From NCBI GenBank assembly GCA_963846585.1, contig CAWJWO010000015.1:562558-626557 (forward strand): a DNA stretch of 64,000 nt, in the 5' to 3' direction. Every line of letters begins with the position of its first letter. Position 1 is the stretch's first letter. This DNA is from JAAUTT01 sp963846585. Its GTDB lineage: Bacteria; Bacteroidota; Bacteroidia; Bacteroidales; JAAUTT01. Positions 29,490-37,583 of this stretch are shown in pieces. Under the pieces are notes generated by a model, which saw nothing but the letters and a program-made list of their open reading frames with translations, did no database searches and was not told the DNA's origin. Position numbers and translations under genes: made by a program.

Positions 29490-31079
29490 ATGAACTCAGT
29501 CAGTTACCTTGAGTATAAAGGTAAATACAAAGGCTTCCTGGGGTGGATTTTTTCAACTGACCACAAAAGAATCGGACTCTTATACATGTATACTATAGTG
29601 TCGTTTTTCATTGTGGGTGCAACGCTGGGATTATTAATGAAAATTGAACTTATAGCCCCCGGAAGAACAATCATGGATGCCCAGACCTACAATGCTTTTT
29701 TTACTTTACATGGCATTACCATGATATTTCTGGTTGTAATACCAGGAATTCCGGCCATTTTTGGAAATTTTTTCCTTCCAATTATGATTGGGGCCAGGGA
29801 TGTTGCATTTCCACGGTTAAACCTGCTTTCCTGGTGGCTTTACATTACCGGAGCAGCAATAGCTATCAGTTCCCAGTTTTTAGGGTCAGGTCCACCCGAT
29901 ACCGGCTGGACATTTTACGCCCCTTATAGTCTCAGAATCCCTACTAACGTTCTTTCGGCTGTACTTGGAGCTTTTGTTCTCGGATTTTCCTCGATCCTTA
30001 CCGGTATAAATTTCATTACTACCGTTCACCGGATGAAAGCTCCCGGAATGAAATGGATGAAAATGCCGCTCTTCCCATGGTCCCTATACGCTACCGGCTG
30101 GATACAAATTCTGGCAACGCCTATTATAGGAATTACTCTATTAATGATTGTTGCCGAGCGCCTTTTTAAAATTGGCTTTTTCGACCCTACCCTTGGTGGC
30201 GATCCTCTTTTATACCAGCATTTGTTTTGGATTTATTCACATCCGGCTGTTTATATAATGATTTTGCCTGCCATGGGAGTCATTTCAGAGGTTATACCAA
30301 CATTTGCCCGGAAAACAATATTCGGCTATTCGGCTATCGTCATCTCATCCTTTGGAATTGCGTTTATAGGATTTTTTGTTTGGGGGCACCATATGTTTGC
30401 TGCCGGGATGAGTGCCAAATCACTTTGGTTTTTTTCCCTTCTAACCTTTATTGTGGCAATTCCCAGCGCCATTAAAGTTTTTAACTGGGTTGCCACACTT
30501 TATAAAGGTTCCATAAATCTCCAAACTCCTCTCTATTGGGCCCTGTCCTTTATTTTCGTATTCCTGATCGGAGGCCTTTCAGGTCTTTTCCTTGGAAGCC
30601 TTGCCACGGACGTTTATCTTACCGATACGGCTTTTGTGGTGGGACACTTCCACTTTATCGTTTTTGGAGGAATGGGTTATGCCTTTATGGCTGCAATTCA
30701 TTATTGGTTTCCAAAGATTTTCGGCCGCATGTATGATAAAAGTTGGGCAAATATCGGTTGGTTCATCTTTTTTATAGGGTTCATGGCACTTTACTTTACT
30801 ATGTTTTATTTGGGAATGATGGGGCAACCTCGCAGAACTTATGATTATTTCCCTCAATACCATGGAGGCAATATTATTTCTTCCATGGGAGCTATAGTGA
30901 TGATATTTGGCCTGATGATTATCATCATAAATTTGGTACGCTCGGCTCGGCATGGTGAAAAAGCCCCTGCAGATCCCTGGGGAGGAAAAACATTGGAATG
31001 GACGATTCCATCTCCTCCCCCGCTGGAAAATTTCGAGGAAGAGCCTGTGATATTACATGGTCCCTATGATTATAAATAG
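29490..31079 (+). CDS. coxA: caa3-type cytochrome c oxidase subunit I
   Basis: Heme-copper oxidase catalytic subunit of 529 residues with 12 helices. Low-spin heme ligands are His74 and His388, the high-spin heme ligand is His386 (GHFHF), and CuB ligands are His251 with His300-His301 (WGHHMF). The sequence IYSHPAVYI puts Tyr249-Ser250 where type A1 enzymes have the D-channel Glu; Tyr255 is the cross-linked tyrosine. This marks the type A2 (YS motif) family known from Rhodothermus caa3. It lies 9 bp after SCO, and a repeat-filled 126-bp gap separates it from coxC. Confidence 0.95.
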   Translation: MNSVSYLEYKGKYKGFLGWIFSTDHKRIGLLYMYTIVSFFIVGATLGLLMKIELIAPGRTIMDAQTYNAFFTLHGITMIFLVVIPGIPAIFGNFFLPIMIGARDVAFPRLNLLSWWLYITGAAIAISSQFLGSGPPDTGWTFYAPYSLRIPTNVLSAVLGAFVLGFSSILTGINFITTVHRMKAPGMKWMKMPLFPWSLYATGWIQILATPIIGITLLMIVAERLFKIGFFDPTLGGDPLLYQHLFWIYSHPAVYIMILPAMGVISEVIPTFARKTIFGYSAIVISSFGIAFIGFFVWGHHMFAAGMSAKSLWFFSLLTFIVAIPSAIKVFNWVATLYKGSINLQTPLYWALSFIFVFLIGGLSGLFLGSLATDVYLTDTAFVVGHFHFIVFGGMGYAFMAAIHYWFPKIFGRMYDKSWANIGWFIFFIGFMALYFTMFYLGMMGQPRRTYDYFPQYHGGNIISSMGAIVMIFGLMIIIINLVRSARHGEKAPADPWGGKTLEWTIPSPPPLENFEEEPVILHGPYDYK

Positions 31080-31101
31080 ATTTTAGTGATAAAGTGAAAA
31101 A

Positions 31102-31186
31102 GGACGTGGGACGTGTGGGACGTGAGACGTGAGACGTGAAAACATGCAACATGCAACATATAAACCTTATAAACCTTATAAACAAA
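31102..31186. repeat. graded short tandem repeats between coxA and coxC
   Basis: Three different short repeats follow each other without a break: about five copies of a GACGTGR(R) unit (31103-31139), then ACATGCA units (31142-31159), then ATAAACCTT/ATAAAC units (31159-31186). Each block shares bases with the next, as if one unit mutated into another. The array sits in the coxA-coxC gap inside the oxidase operon and ends before the AAAAGGAAT ribosome site of coxC. It encodes nothing. Confidence 0.85.
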
Positions 31187-31205
31187 TAAACGCATAAAAG
31201 GAATT

Positions 31206-31820
31206 ATGGAAAATAATACTTCACATAACGGACACCGTGATGACGAAGCATCAAGAATAGGGATGTGGCTGTTTATTTTCACTGAATTGTTCCTGTTTGC
31301 AGGCCTTTTCCTGGTATTTACCGTTTACAGGACAAAATACCACGAAGGTTTTCACCTCGCAGCCCGGGAATTAAATGTAACTATAGGTACTATTAATTCC
31401 ATAATCCTTTTATTAAGCGGGATGACAATGGGTTTTTCCTATGTTGCAATTAAGAAAGGTGAAGTTAAGCTTACACTGTGGATGCTGACTGTAACTATAT
31501 TGCTTGGAATTATTTTCCTTGTAAATAAGTATTTTGAATGGAGGATTAAATTCGAACATGGTTTATATCCCGGATCAGCAGATTTGATAAGGTTAAGCCG
31601 CGGAGATGTAATGTTTTTCGGATTGTATTTTTTTATGACCGGTTTACATGCCTTACACCTGATTGCAGGACTTGTTTTAATTTCAATTGTCATTGGAGCC
31701 ATCATACGTAAACGGGTCCATCAAACAAAATATGCATTGCTCGAAAATACAAGTTTATACTGGCACCTGGTCGATTTGGTATGGATATTCCTTTTCCCCT
31801 TATTTTATCTTATAAATTAA
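31206..31820 (+). CDS. coxC: cytochrome c oxidase subunit III
   Basis: Heme-copper oxidase subunit III, 204 residues and five helices, starting RIGMWLFIFTELFLFAGLFL and containing the conserved FYFFMTGLHALHLIAGL stretch near residue 145 and the terminal YWHLVDLVWIFLFPLFYL. It lacks the two N-terminal helices of the seven-helix form, as usual for this bacterial type. AAGG lies 5 bases before the ATG. The stop codon overlaps the next start as TAATG. No cofactor is expected; it supports proton uptake and stability. Confidence 0.94.
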   Translation: MENNTSHNGHRDDEASRIGMWLFIFTELFLFAGLFLVFTVYRTKYHEGFHLAARELNVTIGTINSIILLLSGMTMGFSYVAIKKGEVKLTLWMLTVTILLGIIFLVNKYFEWRIKFEHGLYPGSADLIRLSRGDVMFFGLYFFMTGLHALHLIAGLVLISIVIGAIIRKRVHQTKYALLENTSLYWHLVDLVWIFLFPLFYLIN

Positions 31821-32113
31821 TGGTTATGGAACGAGTTGTTAAAATGTTGGAAGGTTACAGGTTATATTTATTCACATTCATAGTATTGTCGTTACTTACC
31901 CTTATTTCCGTTGGCCTTACACAAATAAGGGTTGCATCGCCTTTAGTTATTGGCATTATTCTGTTGATTGCTGCTATGCAGGCATTGATTCTTCTTGTAT
32001 ATAACATGCACTTAAAGTTTCATGATAAGATATTTACCGTATTCGTGGGAGTTATATTCTCCCTTATTATATTCCTTATTATTATTACAATGTTGGATTT
32101 TAGTAACCGCTAA
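31820..32113 (+). CDS. cytochrome c oxidase subunit IV family protein
   Basis: Small protein of 97 residues with three membrane helices (about 13-33, 37-60, 67-90), including LILLVYNMHLKFHDKIFTVF, a hallmark of the bacterial CyoD/COX4 family. The ATG at 31820 overlaps the coxC stop (TAATG), which favours it over an in-frame ATG at 31781 inside coxC; the upstream extension would be polar-poor and unlike the family. It is an accessory oxidase subunit in the same operon, 10 bp before coxB. Confidence 0.85.
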   Translation: MVMERVVKMLEGYRLYLFTFIVLSLLTLISVGLTQIRVASPLVIGIILLIAAMQALILLVYNMHLKFHDKIFTVFVGVIFSLIIFLIIITMLDFSNR

Positions 32114-32123
32114 AAACTGATTT

Positions 32124-33059
32124 ATGTTTTCCGGAGTCTCTAATTTTGTAAATAAAGTTGACAGTGCCACGATGTTCATTTTCCTGGTATCTTTATTCTT
32201 TTTAGTGGGTATTACTGCTGCTATGATCTGGTTCGTAATTCGTTATAACAAGAACCGTAATCCAAAATCGGAATTTATTGAAGGCAATGTAACTCTTGAA
32301 ATTATTTGGATTGTAATTCCGGTCATCCTTGTTTCTATTATGTTTTATTATGGATGGACCAATTGGAAGATGTTGAAGAGCCCTCCAAAAAATGCATTTA
32401 CCATAACCACTACTGCACGAATGTGGAGCTGGTCGTTTAAATATCCAAACGGAATAATAACCGATACAATGTTTGTACCGTTGAACAAGCCGGTTTTGGT
32501 GAATGTAAACTCATCCGATGTTATCCATAGTTTGTTTATTCCGGCTTTCAGAGTTAAACAGGATGTAGTGCCGGGCAACAAAAATTTCTTATGGTTTATT
32601 GCCCAGAAGGAAGGAACATACGATATTTTTTGTGCCGAATATTGTGGCCTGCGTCATGCATATATGACAACTGCAGTTGTTGTAAAACCTCAGGAAATAT
32701 TTAACAAATGGTATAAAGAATCGGCCAACCCAGGTGCAACTCCCATTGCTGGTAAAGCCGGGCCTTCTCCGGGGTTGACCCTGATTAAAAAAAATGGCTG
32801 CACGGCCTGTCATTCATTCGATGGTTCCAGAATAGTGGGACCATCATTTAAAGGTATATATGGTTCTAAAACAACTGTACTGGTAGATGGAAAAGAACAA
32901 ATTATAACGGTTGATTTCGATTATATTCTGGAATCGGTATACCTGCCAAATGCAAAGATTGTAAAAGGGTTTCAGCCGAACCTGATGCAATCCTTCAAAG
33001 AGGCACTTACAAAAGACCAGGTGAAGCAAATTGCAGAATTCATTAAAACATTGAAATGA
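32124..33059 (+). CDS. coxB: cytochrome c oxidase subunit II with fused cytochrome c
   Basis: Electron-entry subunit of 311 residues. Two N-terminal membrane helices are followed by a cupredoxin domain with CuA ligands in CAEYCGLRHAYM (Cys170, Cys174, His178, Met181) and an upstream His in DVIHSLFIP. The C-terminal domain is a class I cytochrome c with CTACH at residues 226-230 and a probable Met ligand near LMQSF. The fusion makes this a caa3 oxidase that can take electrons from ActE or ACIII directly. It is the last gene of the operon, which is unusual since coxB more often precedes coxA. A convergent gene begins 12 bp beyond. Confidence 0.95.
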   Translation: MFSGVSNFVNKVDSATMFIFLVSLFFLVGITAAMIWFVIRYNKNRNPKSEFIEGNVTLEIIWIVIPVILVSIMFYYGWTNWKMLKSPPKNAFTITTTARMWSWSFKYPNGIITDTMFVPLNKPVLVNVNSSDVIHSLFIPAFRVKQDVVPGNKNFLWFIAQKEGTYDIFCAEYCGLRHAYMTTAVVVKPQEIFNKWYKESANPGATPIAGKAGPSPGLTLIKKNGCTACHSFDGSRIVGPSFKGIYGSKTTVLVDGKEQIITVDFDYILESVYLPNAKIVKGFQPNLMQSFKEALTKDQVKQIAEFIKTLK

Positions 33060-33071
33060 ATTTAATGAATC

Positions 33072-34532
33072 TCAATTTATAGAAATAGGGCCCAGAATAT
33101 TCGAAGGTTTCGATATTCCTGCAGAATTTTTAGCAGAAACCCTGTAAAAATACTTCACGCCTTTTACAGCAGTTTTATCGTTATATGGAACATAAGGTAT
33201 TGCATCTTCCATGGCATTTGCATCTATTTCAACCCAACCCTTATTCCTGTCAGCCGATTTTTCAATTGAATAAGATGTTGCACCCACAGAACCACGCCAT
33301 CTTAACTGATTCGGGGCACTACCTTTTATCAATTCCGGCGGTTCAGGCACACTTATCTTTGGTACTTCCATATTCCTTATGTGATAAGCAAAATCCCTTA
33401 CTTGTTTCATCTTTTTTGCTTCGTTCAGAACACTGGCAGAATTAAATCCCGGCCACCTGTAACAAGGATTGAATGCATCGGTATGGCTTCCGTGAAAATA
33501 AAACCCTCCGTCTCTGGTATGAAAACGCAAACTCCATAGCAAAGCTCCGGCAGCACCGTCTATTATTACTTCCTTTAAAAGTTGTTCATGAACACTAACA
33601 TCAACGTTATTAAATTCACCTATGTAAAACACTTTTTTGCCCTTGCAGATATATCGTGCTTTGATACAGTTCGCGACATAATCGCCACCATAGTAATGTT
33701 CGGTTATCATATCGGTATAAGGATTAGCCAACTGAGCCTGCGAAATAATATGGGACGCGCCATCGGCGACGAGGTGATTCTTATCAATGCTTTTAATATA
33801 ACCAGCCATTTCTTTTGTCCATTGATCAAATACATCCATATTTCCGTTTGCATTTTCCAGTCTTAATTCGTTCCCTGTTTCCCAGGCAAGAATCACAGGA
33901 TCGTCTTTGTATTTAATACCTGTAAATGTATTTGTCCGGTTTAACACAAATGATATAAAATTTTTAAAATCATTCTTTACCTTTATATCAGTACAGAATT
34001 CTGCTTGTGTTTTACCTTCAAATGCAGCAAACTCATTTGTTCCGCCCCACCACGACCAGTTGTCGATAAAAGGCACTATCAATCTTACTTTATATTCATT
34101 GGCAACCTTTAACATAAGGTCGAAATCACGGAACAAAGCCTCATCATATTTTCGGGGAGCATAAATGTGCGATTGCAGATTACCGTTATTCCTTCCTCCC
34201 TTAATTGAAAAAACATAACATCTTGTTACAGTACCTCCCATTTCAACAATAGTTTTAAAAATGTCCCGGATTTCATATTCATCGGTCCTGTGCCAGCCTT
34301 TAGCTAAAAAACTATTATCCTCCTCTATATGAAGGTTTGGGGTATTCAAACCTATAAACCTGAATTCTTTATTATTATTAATAAGTTTATCTCCTGATCT
34401 AATGATAAAGCCAAAACTGTTTTTATAGGAAAAGACATCCGGTTTCCATAATAAAATAATTACTATAATAACCAATAATGAGCTTATTACAATTAAACGG
34501 GACTTCCGGATATTATGCAATTCTTTTTTCAT
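33072..34532 (-). CDS. GH5-like endo-beta-mannanase with FN3-like C-terminus
   Basis: Secreted or membrane-anchored glycoside hydrolase of 486 residues. There is an N-terminal membrane segment (VISSLLVIIVIILLW), then a TIM barrel of clan GH-A with the acid/base in LAWETGNEL near residue 217 and the nucleophile in YIGEFNN near 305. The phrase TGNELR and the general layout fit GH5 mannanases. After about residue 395 a fibronectin type III-like module follows (PPELIKGSAPNQLRW to YRVSAKNSAGIS), common in extracellular enzymes. It runs towards the oxidase operon and has no transporter or SusCD neighbours. Mannan is inferred as substrate from the family. Confidence 0.8.
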   Translation of the reverse strand: MKKELHNIRKSRLIVISSLLVIIVIILLWKPDVFSYKNSFGFIIRSGDKLINNNKEFRFIGLNTPNLHIEEDNSFLAKGWHRTDEYEIRDIFKTIVEMGGTVTRCYVFSIKGGRNNGNLQSHIYAPRKYDEALFRDFDLMLKVANEYKVRLIVPFIDNWSWWGGTNEFAAFEGKTQAEFCTDIKVKNDFKNFISFVLNRTNTFTGIKYKDDPVILAWETGNELRLENANGNMDVFDQWTKEMAGYIKSIDKNHLVADGASHIISQAQLANPYTDMITEHYYGGDYVANCIKARYICKGKKVFYIGEFNNVDVSVHEQLLKEVIIDGAAGALLWSLRFHTRDGGFYFHGSHTDAFNPCYRWPGFNSASVLNEAKKMKQVRDFAYHIRNMEVPKISVPEPPELIKGSAPNQLRWRGSVGATSYSIEKSADRNKGWVEIDANAMEDAIPYVPYNDKTAVKGVKYFYRVSAKNSAGISKPSNILGPISIN

Positions 34533-34689
34533 TTTTAAAAAACCTTAATTTAAATTATTACTAATCAAGGGTAATTAAAATAAAATTATAAAATATCTTG
34601 TAATTCGCAATAAAACAATATAATTATGAATTGTCCAATGGCATAATTTTTGATTAAATATTTAACGTAATATACTAACAAAAAATTAT

Positions 34690-35007
34690 ATGAAAAACCT
34701 ATGTTCAATTGTGTTTTTATTTATATCCTGCCAAATATTTGCCCAGGAACAAAAGGAAATTATTATTAAGACTAATGTTAGTGAAGCAACTGTTTTTTTA
34801 AATGGTGCACAAATATTAAGAAAAAAGGCCATTGAATTAAACGCAGGGAAAACCTCGCTTAAATTTGTTGATTTATCGGGTGCATCCTATAATAAAGAAA
34901 ACGGGGAGGTAAAATGGAAATTCAATCTTGACCCTTCTGCAAAAAAGGAGATTGAATTAAAGTATAGCATCAAATATCCTAAAAATAAAACCTTATTTAT
35001 TGAGTAA
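34690..35007 (+). pseudogene. DUF4140/DUF4139 gene with large internal deletion
   Basis: A 105-residue frame with an intact signal peptide (to FAQEQ). The N-terminus matches the start of DUF4140 (VSEATVFLNGAQILRKKAIE, then LNAGKTSLKFVDLSG), and the C-terminus matches the very end of DUF4139 (NGEVKWKFNLDPSAKKEIEL...YSIKYPKNK). Normal members are about 500-600 residues, so roughly 400-500 codons are missing between about residues 60 and 70, yet the frame is kept. Either it is a dead in-frame deletion remnant or, less likely, a functional mini-protein. The joint lies near SGASYNKENG, around 34875-34905. Confidence 0.65.
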
Positions 35008-35064
35008 TTGTGCAATTGTTTTATTTGTAAATATTTGCCAGCCTGTGCAATTGGTGAATATAAT

Positions 35065-35442
35065 TTAATATTCTTCCTCTTCGCATAGTTCATAAAAGTC
35101 AATAGGTATGCAGATTATTGATTCATAATCACGGCCAATTTCCAGCATATCTTCGTCATCACTATCATAAAACCATTTTACAATTACATTATTCCTGTTA
35201 TAATAATCCTTAATCGTATTTAAAAGATTCAGCATCACTTTTGAACTACTCGTATTCATGTATTCAAGTTGAATTGTGAGTGTAAACGTCTTTGATTTAC
35301 ACCGTTTAATTCTTTCAATAATCGGATTGTAAAAAAGTTGAGGATCTTCAATTATCGATCTTCCGCGGATTGTCATTTCACCTTCGGAAGTTAATTCCAC
35401 CATTGGGGAATATTTTGTTGCTTCAATTTTTAGGTTTTCCAT
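35065..35442 (-). CDS. SiaC-family regulatory phosphoprotein (DUF1987)
   Basis: Protein of 125 residues with the DUF1987 pattern: an N-terminal IEATKYSPMVELTSEGEMTI, then GRSIIEDPQLFYNPI, a FTLTIQLEYMNTSSSKVMLN segment, and the acidic WFYDSDDEDMLEIGRDYE. The Thr/Ser of MNTSSSK is the phosphorylation position in SiaC. In Pseudomonas SiaC binds a diguanylate cyclase and is controlled by a kinase and phosphatase; no such partner is adjacent here. The start at 35442 begins at the conserved MENLKIEATKY; an ATG at 35481 would add 13 residues without family support. Confidence 0.8.
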   Translation of the reverse strand: MENLKIEATKYSPMVELTSEGEMTIRGRSIIEDPQLFYNPIIERIKRCKSKTFTLTIQLEYMNTSSSKVMLNLLNTIKDYYNRNNVIVKWFYDSDDEDMLEIGRDYESIICIPIDFYELCEEEEY

Positions 35443-35711
35443 ATCTTTAAATATTTCGTTATTTCGGTAAAAGTTAAACATTGAAAAATTATCAATTAAC
35501 TTTACGAAAATGGTGGTAAAATGATATATTTTATTGATGTTAGATTAAAATTATTTGTCTAACAATAGTATTTAGATGACCAATGAATAAATAGATGGTT
35601 TGATTAAACAAAAAATTATTAAAAAGTTTGCTTTCATAGAATCTGTTTTCATTGGGTTCAAATCAAATATTCATAAATCAATTTAAATTTTCTGGTTTAA
35701 AGGATTTTTTT

Positions 35712-36284
35712 TCAGTGTTCAGAAAACCATTGGTGTGAATCAATCACTTCAGCCTGACGGGGAAAAATTTTTGTCGTAAGTACACGATGAACTTCTTCAT
35801 CCATATCGGCACAACAATCGCTAAGTACCGTGAGAACATAATCTTTGTCAGCAGCTTCTCTAAGAGTAGAGAGCACTACCCCGCTGGTTGCAATTCCCGA
35901 GAGTACCAGATGGTTTATTTCCAGTGACCTTAGCACTACCTCCAGATCACTGCCTGTAAAGGCACTGACTCGTTTTTTAACGATTACAATATCCTCTTCG
36001 TGCACGTTCACAGAGGGATGAACTTTACAGGCTTGCTGGGTATCAAAATGCATAGTCCCGTTTTTCAACAGGGAAAAGGATTTATTATTGATACTGGCCT
36101 CGGGGTATCCTTTCCTGAACCCTACCACTACAAACAGGACAGAAATTTTATTGTCGCGAGCCTTTTGGATAGCGTTAGAAATCAGATGAATGTAGTTTGC
36201 CTGGTCCATGAGCCTGTTTACGGTAGCTTCCTGTACATCCATCACTAACAGCGCCGTATGTTGTTTTATAATGTGTTGTTCCAT
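35712..36284 (-). CDS. isochorismatase-fold hydrolase lacking the catalytic cysteine
   Basis: Isochorismatase-like protein of 190 residues. The catalytic-site Asp is in LLVMDVQEA (residue 16) and the Lys in IVIVKKRVSAF near 107, but the nucleophile position is Val in GIATSGVVLSTLREAAD near residue 138, where amidohydrolases of the family have Cys. The TSGVVLST form defines a recognisable subgroup, so the change is ancestral rather than decay. Such proteins may act by a cysteine-free mechanism as true isochorismatases do. The C-terminal KIFPRQAEVIDS is also typical of the subgroup. Gene neighbours give no hint of substrate. Confidence 0.8.
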   Translation of the reverse strand: MEQHIIKQHTALLVMDVQEATVNRLMDQANYIHLISNAIQKARDNKISVLFVVVGFRKGYPEASINNKSFSLLKNGTMHFDTQQACKVHPSVNVHEEDIVIVKKRVSAFTGSDLEVVLRSLEINHLVLSGIATSGVVLSTLREAADKDYVLTVLSDCCADMDEEVHRVLTTKIFPRQAEVIDSHQWFSEH

Positions 36285-36491
36285 GATTATTTCTTTTAAA
36301 ATGATAGATTATTTCAATTAGCATATTCTGTAATATAGACATAATTTGGAATTCATTAAAATTTAATAATGTAACTTTTCAAAATTATTTAAGAAATTAC
36401 TGTTTGATGATTTTAAAATCTATTAAAAGGTTATTTTTTCCTTAAATTAGTCTTCATGTTAATTAATAATTTTAACCATAAACGTATTATT

Positions 36492-36956
36492 ATGAAAAAT
36501 TCCATCTTAATCAGACACTGTATGGTAATATGCCTTTTTCTTTTAATGAAACAGTCCTTTGGACAGACAGACCTCAAAACCAAACTTTTCAAGGATATTG
36601 TGAAAACTGAAAATGGCAATTATATTGCCGAAGAGAATGGATTTGTTGTAGCAATGAAAGCCAATATCCTGGAAGTAAAAATCACCGCTTCTTGTCCGGT
36701 TAGTGTGATGAGCCGGGACAACTTTCTGCTTACTTATTCTGCATTTGGAAATAGTATTATCGCAAGTGCCTTAAAAAGCATTAATGACCAGGGTAATGAT
36801 GAACTTATTCTTATTCGAAGAGATAAAGCAATACGACCTGCTGACATCACAATTGAAATTGAAATGAATACCAATGGTCTTAATTATAAGGTTACTGCAA
36901 GTGGTTATACAGGAAGCAACAAACTTACGTGGGATCAGTTTTTTTTCTCAAATTAA
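36492..36956 (+). CDS. secreted protein of unknown function
   Basis: I do not recognise this 154-residue protein. The start at 36492 gives a clean signal peptide (MKNSILIRHCMVICLFLLMK to QSFGQ). The mature part looks like alternating beta strands, with VKITASCPVSVMSRDNFLLT and a C-terminal LTWDQFFFSN. There is one cysteine in the mature region and no membrane helix, so it should be periplasmic or extracellular. An ATG at 36456 would place 12 polar residues before the signal and is disfavoured. It is monocistronic. Confidence 0.65.
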   Translation: MKNSILIRHCMVICLFLLMKQSFGQTDLKTKLFKDIVKTENGNYIAEENGFVVAMKANILEVKITASCPVSVMSRDNFLLTYSAFGNSIIASALKSINDQGNDELILIRRDKAIRPADITIEIEMNTNGLNYKVTASGYTGSNKLTWDQFFFSN

Positions 36957-37186
36957 GCCTGCTTCAGATTAAATAATGTAACCAATTCAATTACTTTTTC
37001 AACAGACGGCCCGCAGCTAATTAGGTATCATATTTTTGCCTTCGGCAGCTCTGTAGATTATATTGAGCTAAATTAATAGGTTTACAAGTAAAATTAGAAT
37101 ATTATTATATTACCATTGGTAATATTTAATAAAGTATTTCGGATTGTATTGGTGCTAATTGTTTTGAAGATATACATTATTATTAT

Positions 37187-37447
37187 ATGATGTCAACAGT
37201 AAATTTAGCATATTACGAAAAAAAGGATTGGGAATATTTTCTCAGCATTATCGATGATAGGGAAATAATGCCTGATGAATGGGATGAATGGTTTAAACAA
37301 TATTCTAAACTTAAAACACAACTGATTATGGAAGGTTTTTTTATTAGAGAGGTAACAATAAATATAAGCGAGTTGATTGATTATTGTATTAAAAAAAATA
37401 TCAGGATTGATGGTAAATCCCGTTCAATGTTTGTACAGTCAAAATAA
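37187..37447 (+). CDS. small conserved-looking hypothetical protein
   Basis: Unrecognised 86-residue protein rich in Trp, Tyr and acidic residues in its first half (YYEKKDWEYFLSIIDDREI and DEWDEWFKQY), with a predicted alpha/beta C-terminal half (EVTINISELIDYCIKKNIRI). No signal peptide or helix-turn-helix is evident. The N-terminal Met-Met pair makes either of two adjacent ATGs possible. The composition is that of a real small cytoplasmic protein. It stands alone in a 600-bp stretch between genes on the other strand. Confidence 0.5.
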   Translation: MMSTVNLAYYEKKDWEYFLSIIDDREIMPDEWDEWFKQYSKLKTQLIMEGFFIREVTINISELIDYCIKKNIRIDGKSRSMFVQSK

Positions 37448-37583
37448 AGTCTGCTAGTCATGGAAAATAAACTAACCTTTCATAATATTGGCTAAATTTG
37501 CCCATTCCCTCGAAAAAGTAAATATTCATTAATAGCTATTTTTGAGGCTTTGGGCTAAATAGCCAATTTCATTATTGTCAGTT

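Noticed and set aside
30579..30953. 124-codon minus-strand frame
   Set aside because: Antisense to the highly conserved end of CoxA.
31102..31186. possible CRISPR or operator array
   Set aside because: Units of 6-9 bp change gradually and have no spacers; better described as slippage repeats.
36431..36619. 62-codon minus-strand frame
   Set aside because: Antisense to the signal-peptide region of the secreted protein at 36492.
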